The position numbers and the translations under genes are program-made. Below are positions 20,057 through 27,429 of a stretch of 33,129 bases of DNA, piece after piece; positions within the stretch are counted from its first letter, which is position 1, and the number at the start of each line of letters is the position of its first letter. Source of the stretch: DASTCC01 sp035711465. Its GTDB lineage: Bacteria > Acidobacteriota > Vicinamibacteria > Vicinamibacterales > SCN-69-37. The stretch is taken from positions 1 through 33,129 of the forward strand of contig DASTCC010000030.1 in assembly GCA_035711465.1 (NCBI GenBank), written 5' to 3'. A model generated the notes under the pieces. It saw nothing but the letters and a program-made list of their open reading frames with translations. It ran no database searches and was not told the origin of the DNA.

Positions 20057-20061
20057 CTAAT
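20056..20061 (+). promoter_or_regulatory. -10-like TCTAAT, leaderless start of CPBP1
   Basis: TCTAAT within GGTGTCTAAT lies 6 nt before the ATG at 20068 with no ribosome site. The identical 10-mer precedes CPBP2. Confidence 0.55.
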
Positions 20062-20067
20062 CCCTCC

Positions 20068-20898
20068 ATGCGTTTCCGGGCGGCGGCGGGTCGTCTCGCG
20101 TTCACCGCGCTGGCCGTGTGGGCGTTCTGGGTTCTCTCGAGCCTGGACGTCGAGTTGTTCGGCTTTGCAACGGGGCAGGGGCTGCTCAAGCTCGTGATCT
20201 GGGGGCTGCCGTGCGTGCTCATCGCGCGCGTGGTCAATCTCGGCCTTACCAACGATCCCTGGCGCGGCTACGGGCTTGGCGCCGTTGCGACGATCCCGAT
20301 GCTCGCGGCATGGTTGTTCTCGCCCGCGCTGACGCGCCTCGACGTCATCGTCGGTGACGCCATCCTTGGCCCGCTCGCCGAAGAGATCCTGTTTCGTGGG
20401 TTCCTGTTCTTCGGTCTCAGGCGACTCGGCATTTCATTCTGGAGCGCGGTGACGCTGAGTGCGCTGGCGTTTGGCGCCGCGCATCTGATGAACCTCCAGG
20501 AATCTATGAAGTGGTTGTCGATGAGCATCGTCGCCGCTGAATGGCGAACGCAGTTCCTTCAGTTCGCCTGGTCGACGAGCGGGGCCGCCGGCGCCATCTC
20601 CGCCGCCGGCGCCGGCGTGCTCTTCGCGTGGCTGACGGAACGCACCGGCAGCCTCTGGCCCGCCATCGGTCTGCACACGGCGATCAACTTCTGGTGGGTG
20701 ATGAGCCACCGCAGCGGCGCGTTGTCCCAGCAGATGCAGACCGGCTGGATGATCGCGTCAGCGCTGTCGACCGTCGCCGCGGTCATCCTGATTGAAAGGC
20801 ACCGCAAGCGGCAAGTTGCCGCGGCAAGCGTTTCGGTTGCCAGCGTAGCCTGTCATGGCGTGGGGCATGAAGGCCTGAACGAAGGTCTTGAGTTCTGA
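20068..20898 (+). CDS. CPBP-family intramembrane metalloprotease (copy 1)
   Basis: A 276-aa membrane protein of the CAAX-protease/bacteriocin-processing (Abi) family with about 7-8 transmembrane segments. The catalytic motifs are present: EEILFRG with E105-E106 and R110, FGAAH with H139, and HTAINFWW in a later helix. The first 45 residues are nearly identical to the next gene (GRLAFTALAVWAFWVL, FGFATGQGLLKL), so the two arose by tandem duplication. Copy 1 has about 30 extra residues after H139 (NLQESMKWLSMSIVAAEWRT). Its C-terminal tail (from about 250) reads into the downstream heptamer array, which supplies the stop codon. The ATG at 20068 is preferred over an upstream TTG because it begins the conserved part 6 nt after a TCTAAT box. 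The substrate is unknown; no bacteriocin precursor is visible nearby. Confidence 0.85.
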   Translation: MRFRAAAGRLAFTALAVWAFWVLSSLDVELFGFATGQGLLKLVIWGLPCVLIARVVNLGLTNDPWRGYGLGAVATIPMLAAWLFSPALTRLDVIVGDAILGPLAEEILFRGFLFFGLRRLGISFWSAVTLSALAFGAAHLMNLQESMKWLSMSIVAAEWRTQFLQFAWSTSGAAGAISAAGAGVLFAWLTERTGSLWPAIGLHTAINFWWVMSHRSGALSQQMQTGWMIASALSTVAAVILIERHRKRQVAAASVSVASVACHGVGHEGLNEGLEF

Positions 20899-20924
20899 GT
20901 TCTAGGTTCGGAGTTCCAAGTTGC
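20890..20924. repeat. tandem heptamers GAGTTCT between the CPBP copies
   Basis: Five 7-nt units (GAGTTCT, GAGTTCT, AGGTTCG, GAGTTCC, AAGTTGC) overlap the end of CPBP1; the first unit provides its TGA stop. The word is the same as in the hairpin at 19931-20000, so CPBP1 is bracketed by it. Confidence 0.8.
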
Positions 20925-20947
20925 GAGTGCCCCGGACCCCTCCGGTG

Positions 20948-20953
20948 TCTAAT
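20948..20953 (+). promoter_or_regulatory. -10-like TCTAAT, leaderless start of CPBP2
   Basis: TCTAAT within GGTGTCTAAT ends 5 nt before the ATG at 20959, without a ribosome site. A short CCGGA/TCCGG dyad (20932-20945) lies directly upstream. Confidence 0.55.
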
Positions 20954-20958
20954 GCCTC

Positions 20959-21687
20959 ATGCGGGTCTGGGCCGCGCTGGGGCGGCTCGCGTTCACGGCG
21001 CTGGCGGTCTGGGCGTTCTGGGTCCTCGTCGATCTCGACGTCGACGTGTTCGGTTTCGCCACCGGGCAGGGGTTGCTCAAGCTCGCCCTCTGGGGAATGC
21101 CCTGTCTGTTCATCAGCGGCTACCTGACCCATCATGACGGCGCCCGCGACCCCTGGCTCGAGCTCGGGCTCACGAGTGATCCGTGGCGCGGTTACCTCCT
21201 GGGGGCGCTCGCGACCGTGCCGATGTTCGCCGCGTGGCTGCTGTCGCGCCAGGTGCTGTCGCCGGTCGACGTCATCTTTGGTGACGCGATCGTGAGCCCG
21301 ATCGCCGAAGAGCTGCTGTTTCGCGGGTTCCTGTTCGTCGCGCTGCGGCGCGAGTTCTCGTTCTGGGGCGCGGCGGCCGTGAGCTCGCTGGCCTTCGGCG
21401 CGGCGCACCAGGGAGGCTTGACGGCCGTACTCTCCGCGACCGCGGCCGGCATGCTGTTCGCCTGGATCGTCGAGCGCAGCCGCAGCCTCTGGCCCGCCAT
21501 CGGCATTCACTCGGCGATCAACTTCTGGTGGGTGATGAGCCACCACGGTGTGGCGTCCGAACGGCGGCACATCGAGATCGAAGACCCCGCCTGGGCCATC
21601 GCGTCAGCGTTCTCGACCGTGGCGGCGATCCTGCTCGTCGAGTGGGAACGGCGACGGCAGACCTGGGAGTTACAGAAAGATTCGTGA
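20959..21687 (+). CDS. CPBP-family intramembrane metalloprotease (copy 2)
   Basis: A 242-aa paralogue of the preceding gene. The motifs are intact: EELLFRG with E117-E118 and R122, FGAAH with H150, and HSAINFWWVMSH. Compared with copy 1 it has an extra loop near 55-70 (YLTHHDGARDPWLELG) and lacks the 30-residue insertion after the FxxxH motif. The N-terminal 45 residues and the whole promoter-proximal word GGTGTCTAAT match copy 1, so promoter and gene were duplicated together. It ends one base before a strong terminator and converges with the M28 peptidase gene. CPBP proteins process prenylated or secreted peptides, or scaffold membrane complexes; which applies here is unknown. Confidence 0.88.
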   Translation: MRVWAALGRLAFTALAVWAFWVLVDLDVDVFGFATGQGLLKLALWGMPCLFISGYLTHHDGARDPWLELGLTSDPWRGYLLGALATVPMFAAWLLSRQVLSPVDVIFGDAIVSPIAEELLFRGFLFVALRREFSFWGAAAVSSLAFGAAHQGGLTAVLSATAAGMLFAWIVERSRSLWPAIGIHSAINFWWVMSHHGVASERRHIEIEDPAWAIASAFSTVAAILLVEWERRRQTWELQKDS

Positions 21688-21688
21688 C

Positions 21689-21746
21689 CGTCGGTACGAC
21701 GGGTGCCCCGGTCGTGCCCGGAGGACCCGTCGTACCGACGCTTTTC
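21689..21746 (+). terminator. 16-bp stem terminator between CPBP2 and M28 peptidase
   Basis: CGTCGGTACGACGGGT (21689-21704) pairs perfectly with ACCCGTCGTACCGACG (21725-21740) and is followed by CTTTTCTC. It ends the CPBP transcript. The 20-nt loop is long for a simple terminator. The minus strand lacks a T-tract, so it is probably one-directional. Confidence 0.65.
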
Positions 21747-23405
21747 TCACCTGTCGGCGCCTGCACCGCCGCCGCGTCCGGTGCCCGGAGCCGCCGGCAT
21801 CTTGTCTGGTGCAAAACGCGGCAGCATCTCGTCGCGCATCGCCAGGTGATACACGGCCGACGCGATCGCCACGGCCGACTTCTTCACGTCGTCCTCGACG
21901 ATGCGCTCGTAGGTGTCGAGGTTGGTGTGCCAGGTGTGCGTGCCGTACTCGATGGTGTCCTGGCTGAGGCCGATGCCGGGCAGGCCGGCCGCGTTGAACG
22001 ACGTGCTGTCGGTGCCGCCGGTGTTGCGGCTGGTCGTCGCCGTCGCGCCGTAGACGCCGAGGTCCTCGAACTGCCGGAAGTACTGCGCGACGATCGCCGC
22101 CGCTTCGGGCGGACCGAAGACCGAGCCGCCGCGGATCCGTCCCGTCCCCGAGTCGACGTTGAAGTAGCCGTTGAACTTCGCGAACTCCGGCTTCGGCGCC
22201 TCGGCGGTGCCGAAGTGCTCGGCGACGTAGGCCTTCGATCCGAGCAGCCCCTGTTCCTCGCCGCCCCAGAGCGCGACGCGGATCGTGCGCCGCGGCTTGA
22301 CGCCGATCGCCTGCAGGATGCGCGCGGCTTCCATCATCACCGCGCAGCCGATGGCGTTGTCGGTGGCGCCGGTCGCCGAGTGCCACGAATCGAGGTGGCC
22401 GCCGAGCATCACGACTTCGTCCGCCTTGTCCGTGCCCTTGATCTCCGCGACCGCGTTATACGAGGTCCGACCCTCCGGAAACATCCGGTTGGTGATCGTG
22501 AACTCGAGCGTCACCGGCGTGCCGTCGGCGAGGATGCGCGCGATGCGGCCGTAGTCCTCGTTGCGGAGCACGACTGTCGGCAGATTCTGTGCGGGATCGT
22601 TGGCCGTGCCGGCGAACGCGCGGATCTGCCCGTGCTCGCGGCCGGCGTCGTTGACGCGCACGACCGCGCCGCTCGTGAGCACGAAGGCGTTGATGGCCGC
22701 GTTCACCTGCTGAGTGGTCATCCGCGGTGGGCCGCCGGCATCGGCACCCGGAGCGCCGCCTCGGCCGCCGCGTCCCGGACCGCCTCGTCCGCCGCGGCCC
22801 GCCGCCGGCGGGGCGTTGGGATCCGGGTTGTATTGGCGCTTGAGGTCCTCGTCATTGCGCCGCTTGGCGGGCGGCGTTTCCTGAAATGGCACGTTGACCG
22901 CGGCGCCCACCAACGCGATGCCGCCCTGGAGCTTCGGCCGGAGTCCCTCGAGGTACGCCTTCAGCTCCGCCTCCGTCGGATTCTCCGGCGCGACGACATG
23001 CACGGCGCTGCCGGTCACCGTGCCGTTCGTCGACGGCGTCCACGCCAGCACCTCGAACACCAAGTTGTCCTTCACCGGCGAGATGACGTGCCCCGACGCC
23101 TTCTCGTTCAGCCAACCAGGACGGCCGAAGTCGAACGGCTCGAGGCGGCCGTTGGTGAAGCCCCACGATTCCATCTGCTTCACCGCCCACTTCGCCGCGT
23201 TCTCGTGGTTGGGCGAGCCGGTGAGCCGCGGGCCGTAGACGTCCGTCAGGTAGTGCATGGTCTTGAGAATCTGCGAGTTCTCCATGCCCTCCTTCCGGAT
23301 CCTGGCGTTCATTTCCTGATCGATTCGTTCGGTGGGCGCCTGCGCCGCCGGTACGGCGACGATCAGGCCGAACAAGGCGATTGGCGCGATCATTCTGCGC
23401 AACAT
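21747..23405 (-). CDS. secreted M28-family zinc aminopeptidase
   Basis: A 552-aa exported peptidase. The signal peptide is residues 1-22 (MLRRMIAPIALFGLIVAVPA). The protein has an inserted PA-like domain (about 130-300) and a C-terminal M28 domain with the full metal set: H337 and D339 (GGHLDSW), bridging D349 (TGATDNA), catalytic E383 and E384 (GGEEQGLLGS), D418 (NVDSG) and H493 (TWHTNLDTYE). A Gly/Arg-rich insert lies at about 203-225 and the C-terminus is again Gly/Arg-rich. It should remove N-terminal residues from peptides outside the cytoplasm, a job complementary to the M14 peptidase nearby. The ATG is supported by AAGGAG 8 nt upstream. It shares a 48-nt divergent promoter region with the gene at 23454. 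Confidence 0.92.
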   Translation of the reverse strand: MLRRMIAPIALFGLIVAVPAAQAPTERIDQEMNARIRKEGMENSQILKTMHYLTDVYGPRLTGSPNHENAAKWAVKQMESWGFTNGRLEPFDFGRPGWLNEKASGHVISPVKDNLVFEVLAWTPSTNGTVTGSAVHVVAPENPTEAELKAYLEGLRPKLQGGIALVGAAVNVPFQETPPAKRRNDEDLKRQYNPDPNAPPAAGRGGRGGPGRGGRGGAPGADAGGPPRMTTQQVNAAINAFVLTSGAVVRVNDAGREHGQIRAFAGTANDPAQNLPTVVLRNEDYGRIARILADGTPVTLEFTITNRMFPEGRTSYNAVAEIKGTDKADEVVMLGGHLDSWHSATGATDNAIGCAVMMEAARILQAIGVKPRRTIRVALWGGEEQGLLGSKAYVAEHFGTAEAPKPEFAKFNGYFNVDSGTGRIRGGSVFGPPEAAAIVAQYFRQFEDLGVYGATATTSRNTGGTDSTSFNAAGLPGIGLSQDTIEYGTHTWHTNLDTYERIVEDDVKKSAVAIASAVYHLAMRDEMLPRFAPDKMPAAPGTGRGGGAGADR

Positions 23406-23453
23406 CTCGGGGTCTCCTTGGGGGTCGTGAGAGAAAATACCCGCGGATCATAC

Positions 23454-23726
23454 ATGACCGGCCCGCGCTGGACGTATCCGCCCGAGCTGGCCGAAGCGCT
23501 CGAGACCTTCGGACTTCGGCCCACCGACGAGACGCCGCCGGCGCTCGTCCGCGACGCGCTCAACGATCTGTACCGCTTCGAGCTGCGCCGCATGCGCGAG
23601 CGGCTCCGCGCCGGCGCCGTCGAGAAGACCCGTTACGTCGACGACGTGATCGCGCTGAGAAAGAAGTACTGGCCGCTGACCATGCCGCTGCCGGTGTGGG
23701 AGCGTGTCTGTCGAGGAGACGCATGA
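23454..23726 (+). CDS. small helical protein coupled to a nitrilase homologue
   Basis: A 90-aa protein with no function I can name. It begins MTGPRWTYPPELAEALETFG and is mostly helical and amphipathic, with a charged middle (YRFELRRMRERLRAG, VEKTRYVDDVIALRKKYWPL) and a Pro/Trp-rich end (TMPLPVWERVC). It has no signal peptide or membrane segment. Its stop overlaps the start of the nitrilase-family gene (ATGA), so the two are translationally coupled and probably work together, for example as a small partner subunit. The start at 23454 is chosen because upstream in-frame codons run into the divergent M28 gene. The region before it has no clear ribosome site. Confidence 0.75.
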   Translation: MTGPRWTYPPELAEALETFGLRPTDETPPALVRDALNDLYRFELRRMRERLRAGAVEKTRYVDDVIALRKKYWPLTMPLPVWERVCRGDA

Positions 23727-24541
23727 AGATCGCGCTCGTGCAGCACTCGGCGTCGCCGGACGTGGACGCCAACCGCCGCCGCGGGCTCGAGGCCGCGCGT
23801 GCGGCCGCGGCCGGTGGCGCGAGCCTCGTCGTCTTTCCGGAGATCGCGTTCAGCCGCTTCTTTCCGCAGCATCCGGCGTCGGGCGACGTCCGCGCGCTCG
23901 CCGAGCCCGTGCCCGGGCCGACGACCGATCTCTTCTCGCGTCTTGCCCGCGAGCTCGGCATCGTCATCGTCCTGAACGTCTACGAGCGCGATGGCGATGC
24001 CGCGTACGACTGCTCGCCGGTGATCGACGCGGACGGATCGATCGCCGGCCGGACGCGGATGGTGCACATCACCGAGTACGCCTGCTGTCACGAGCAGCAG
24101 TACTACACGCCCGGCAATCTGGGCGCGCCGGTGTTCGAGACGGCGGCCGGGAAGGTCGGCGTCGCGATCTGCTACGACCGCCACTTTCCCGAGTACATGC
24201 GCGCGCTCGGCCTCGGCGGCGCCGACCTGGTGGTCGTCCCGCAGGCCGGGTGGGCCGGCGAGTGGCCGCCGGGGTTCTTCGAGGCCGAGCTGTGCACGCC
24301 GGCGTTCCAGAACGGCTACTTCGTCGCCCTGTGCAACCGTGTCGGCGTCGAAGATCGATTGACGTTCTCGGGCGAGTCGTTCGTCTGCGGACCTGATGGC
24401 GGCGTTCGCGCCCGCGCGCCGCGCGGCGAGGAAACCGTGCTCATCGCCGACCTCGATCTGTCCGAGGCCGCCGACTCGCAGGCCAGAAGAATGCTGCTCC
24501 GCCAACGCCGTCCGGATCTCTACAAGGAGTGGGCCCGCTGA
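23723..24541 (+). CDS. nitrilase-superfamily carbon-nitrogen hydrolase (atypical triad)
   Basis: A 272-aa cytoplasmic protein with the nitrilase/amidase fold, in the size range of N-carbamoyl or omega-amidase branches. The glutamate E40 (VVFPEIAF) and nucleophile C150 (VGVAICYDRHFPEY) of the Glu-Lys-Cys triad are present. At the place where the family normally has the lysine (GxxRKxH) this protein reads GRTRMVHITEY, so methionine 113 appears to replace it. Downstream blocks PQAGWAGEWP, FQNGYFVALCNRVG and SGESFVCGPDG are intact, so the fold is conserved and it is not a decaying gene. Substrate unknown. It is translationally coupled to the 90-aa gene upstream. Confidence 0.85.
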   Translation: MKIALVQHSASPDVDANRRRGLEAARAAAAGGASLVVFPEIAFSRFFPQHPASGDVRALAEPVPGPTTDLFSRLARELGIVIVLNVYERDGDAAYDCSPVIDADGSIAGRTRMVHITEYACCHEQQYYTPGNLGAPVFETAAGKVGVAICYDRHFPEYMRALGLGGADLVVVPQAGWAGEWPPGFFEAELCTPAFQNGYFVALCNRVGVEDRLTFSGESFVCGPDGGVRARAPRGEETVLIADLDLSEAADSQARRMLLRQRRPDLYKEWAR

Positions 24542-24647
24542 ACTTCGGGACGACCGCGGAACCCCGACCGCCGCGGCGCCGTCTTCTTCCCCTTGAGCTT
24601 CTACAAGGGCGTGTGGCACTCTTGTCGAAGCAGACGGGGAGTGCCCG

Positions 24648-27296
24648 ATGGCCGTCCTGAGCGACCTCTGGCTGCGCCTGCGCGCCGTGTTCCGCCGGCG
24701 GACAGTCGAGCGCGAGATCGACGATGAGCTGCGCTTCCACCTCGAGCGCCAGGCCGACGCCTACGTTCGCGCCGGCATGAGCCGGGCAGACGCCGAGCGG
24801 CGGGCCCGGCTCGACTTCGGCGCGATCGAGGGCGTCAAGGAGGACTACCGCGACGCGCTCGGCGTCCGCTGGCTCGACGACCTGCGCCGCGACGTGCGCT
24901 ACGCATTCCGCACGCTGCGGCGCGCGCCGGCGTTCGCGGCCACGGCGGTCATCTCGATCGCGCTCGGCGTCGGCGCCAACACCCTGGTCTTCAGCGTCGT
25001 CAACGCGGTGGTGATGAAGCCGCTGCCCGTGAGCGATCCCGATCAGCTGGTGTTCGTTCAGCCGATCGGGCAGATCGTCGCCCATTCCTATCCCTCCTAT
25101 CGCGACATGCGCGACGCCAACGTCACCTTCGACGGGCTCGCCGGCTACCGCATCACGATGATGGAGGCCGACGCGGGCGGCGGCCCGACGCACGAATGGG
25201 GCTATCTGGTCACCGGCAATTACTTCGACCTGCTCGGCGTCACGCCGGCGGCCGGGCGCTTCTTCCATCAGGACGAGGACACCAGGCCCGGCGGCGACGC
25301 CTACGCGGTGCTGAGCTACGACTTCTGGCGCGCCCGCTTCGGTGCGGATCCGTCGATCGTTGGTTCCACCATTCGATTGAACCGGCTGCCGTACAAGATC
25401 CTTGGCGTCGCACCCGCCGGCTTCTACGGCGCCGAGATCTTCTACCGGCCGGACATCTACGTCCCGATGTCTATGCAGGCCGAGATCGAAGTCGGCAATC
25501 CCTGGCTCGAGAACCGCAACACGGCCAACGTCTGGGTGGTGGGCCGGCTCAAGCGCGGCACGCCACCGCAGCAGGGCGAGGCCAACCTGACGGCGATCTC
25601 GCGGCAGTTGGGGAAGGCGTTCGCGACGACCGCGGACGGCGCTTATATCAAGCTCACCCGGCCGGGCCTGGTCGGCGATGCCATCGGCGCTCCCGCGCAG
25701 GCGTTCGCGGTCGGCCTGCTGGCGCTGGCCGGGCTGGTGCTGCTGACGGCGTGCGCGAATCTGGCGAGCACGCTCGCGGCGCGGGGCCGCGATCGGCGCC
25801 ATGAGCTGGCCGTGCGGCTCTCGATCGGCGCCGGCCGCGGCCGCATCGTCCGTCAACTGCTGACCGAGTCGGTCGTGCTCGCGGGCGTTGGCGGCACGGT
25901 CGGCGCGGTCGGTGCGACGCTCGCGGCCCGGGCGCTCAGCCGCTGGCAATTGCCGATCGCGCTGCCGGTGCAGTTCGATTTGCATCCCGACGCACGCGTG
26001 TTCCTGTTCGCGTTCCTGGTCTCGCTCGCGGCGGGCGTGATCTTCGGCGTCGGCCCGGCGCGTCAGGCCGCGGTCACCGATCCCAACCGCGCGCTCAAGA
26101 CCCGCGACGACGTGCGCGGCCGCCGCTGGCCGCTGCGCGAGATCCTCGTCAGCGTGCAACTCGCCTTGTGCGTCGTCCTGGTGGCAGCGTGCCTGATCTC
26201 GATCCGCGGGCTGCAGCGGACGCTGACGATGCCGTTCGGGATGCAGCCGGCGCAGGTCACGATGGCGACGTTCGACCTTGGCCTGGCTGGCTATTCACGC
26301 GAGTCCGGTCAGGATCTGCGCGAACGCGCGCTCGAGCGCGTCAGGACGTTGCCGGGTGTCACGGACGCGGCCTATGCGAACTCGCTCCCGCTCAACATCG
26401 ATCAGTCGAGGTCGATTGTCTATCCGGACGATCAGCTCGACCTGCCGCCGGCGAGAGTACCGAGGGCCGTGCGCTATCAGACGTCGCCCGCGTACTTCGC
26501 CACACTGGGCATCCGCCTTCTGAAGGGCCGGGACTTCGACGCGAGAGACACCGCGGCCAGCGCACGCGTCGGCATCGTCAACCGGGCTTTCGCGCGCCAG
26601 ATCCTCCGCACGGAGGACGCCATCGGCCGTCATTTCCAGTTTGGCCGGACGAGCACGCCGATCGAAGTGGTCGGCGTCGTCGAGACCGGCAAGTACCAGT
26701 CGCTGACCGAGTCCGAAACTCCAGCGGTCTTCCTGCCCATGCGCCAGTCGTACAACACGACCACGGTGCTGCTGGTGCGCTCGCCGCGGCCGTCAGAGGA
26801 GATCGCGACGGAGCTTCGCGGCGCCATGAAGGACCTCGATCCGTCGATGCCGATCTTCGGCGTGCGCTCGGTGGAGTCGATGCTGGGCTTCGTGCTGCTG
26901 CCGATGCGCGTCGCCGCGATCGCGCTCGGCGCCTTCGGCGTTCTCGCCGCGATGCTGGCGATGACCGGCATTCACGGACTCGTCGCCTATGCGGTGGCCA
27001 GCCGGCGCCGCGAGATCGCCATTCGTCTCGCGATCGGCGCGAGCCGCGGCAGCGTCGTGCGCTTGATCGTCCGCCGCGTCGCGACGCTGGTTCTTGTCGG
27101 CGCCGCCGCGGGCATGCTGCTGGTGGGTCTGCTCGGAGGGCTGCTCGACAGCGTCGTCTATCAACGTCCGGAGAACGATTACGGTACGCTGGGGATGGTG
27201 GCGATCGCGGTCGTGTTGATCGGCCTGGCCGCCTGCTGGCGGCCGGTGCGCCGGATTCTGCGGCTGCAACCCGCGCGGGCGCTGCACGCGGAGTAG
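24648..27296 (+). CDS. ADOP permease with N-terminal prefix (third copy)
   Basis: An 882-aa duplicated FtsX/MacB permease. The prefix (residues 1-75) has the standard pattern EREIDDELRFHLERQADAYVRAGMSRADAERRARLDFG, here divided by charged turns. The first transmembrane helix (IALGVGANTLVFSVVNAVV) lies near 105. Periplasmic and FtsX domains follow (LSIGAGRGRIVRQLLTESVV), then a second copy ending RRILRLQPARALHAE. The ATG is supported by GGGGAGTG upstream. No PadR gene and no ATPase is adjacent, unlike the copy at 7860. It starts 106 nt after the nitrilase homologue and could be read from the same transcript or from a weak TCTACA box near 24600. Substrate unknown. Confidence 0.9.
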   Translation: MAVLSDLWLRLRAVFRRRTVEREIDDELRFHLERQADAYVRAGMSRADAERRARLDFGAIEGVKEDYRDALGVRWLDDLRRDVRYAFRTLRRAPAFAATAVISIALGVGANTLVFSVVNAVVMKPLPVSDPDQLVFVQPIGQIVAHSYPSYRDMRDANVTFDGLAGYRITMMEADAGGGPTHEWGYLVTGNYFDLLGVTPAAGRFFHQDEDTRPGGDAYAVLSYDFWRARFGADPSIVGSTIRLNRLPYKILGVAPAGFYGAEIFYRPDIYVPMSMQAEIEVGNPWLENRNTANVWVVGRLKRGTPPQQGEANLTAISRQLGKAFATTADGAYIKLTRPGLVGDAIGAPAQAFAVGLLALAGLVLLTACANLASTLAARGRDRRHELAVRLSIGAGRGRIVRQLLTESVVLAGVGGTVGAVGATLAARALSRWQLPIALPVQFDLHPDARVFLFAFLVSLAAGVIFGVGPARQAAVTDPNRALKTRDDVRGRRWPLREILVSVQLALCVVLVAACLISIRGLQRTLTMPFGMQPAQVTMATFDLGLAGYSRESGQDLRERALERVRTLPGVTDAAYANSLPLNIDQSRSIVYPDDQLDLPPARVPRAVRYQTSPAYFATLGIRLLKGRDFDARDTAASARVGIVNRAFARQILRTEDAIGRHFQFGRTSTPIEVVGVVETGKYQSLTESETPAVFLPMRQSYNTTTVLLVRSPRPSEEIATELRGAMKDLDPSMPIFGVRSVESMLGFVLLPMRVAAIALGAFGVLAAMLAMTGIHGLVAYAVASRRREIAIRLAIGASRGSVVRLIVRRVATLVLVGAAAGMLLVGLLGGLLDSVVYQRPENDYGTLGMVAIAVVLIGLAACWRPVRRILRLQPARALHAE

Positions 27297-27325
27297 CGAA
27301 CGCATCGACGCTCGGCGGTCTGTGG

Positions 27326-27422
27326 GAGCTCAGAGGGTCCGACAACCTAGGGGTGCGCGGACCTCGGGCCCATCGACATGATGGACCGTTGGACCCACTG
27401 GCTGTTCGGACCCTCTGAACTC
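27326..27422. repeat. long inverted repeat between convergent genes
   Basis: GAGCTCAGAGGGTCCGA (27326-27342) pairs with TCGGACCCTCTGAACTC (27406-27422) with one mismatch, around a 63-nt loop holding further GGACC and GGTCC words. It fills the gap between the third ADOP and the convergent DUF5666 gene and may serve as a shared transcription barrier. I see no gene in it. Confidence 0.7.
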
Positions 27423-27429
27423 CGCGAGA

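Noticed and set aside
24592..24640. TGGCAC near 24618 considered as a third sigma-54 promoter before the ADOP
   Set aside because: No GC at the required 10-nt distance from GG.
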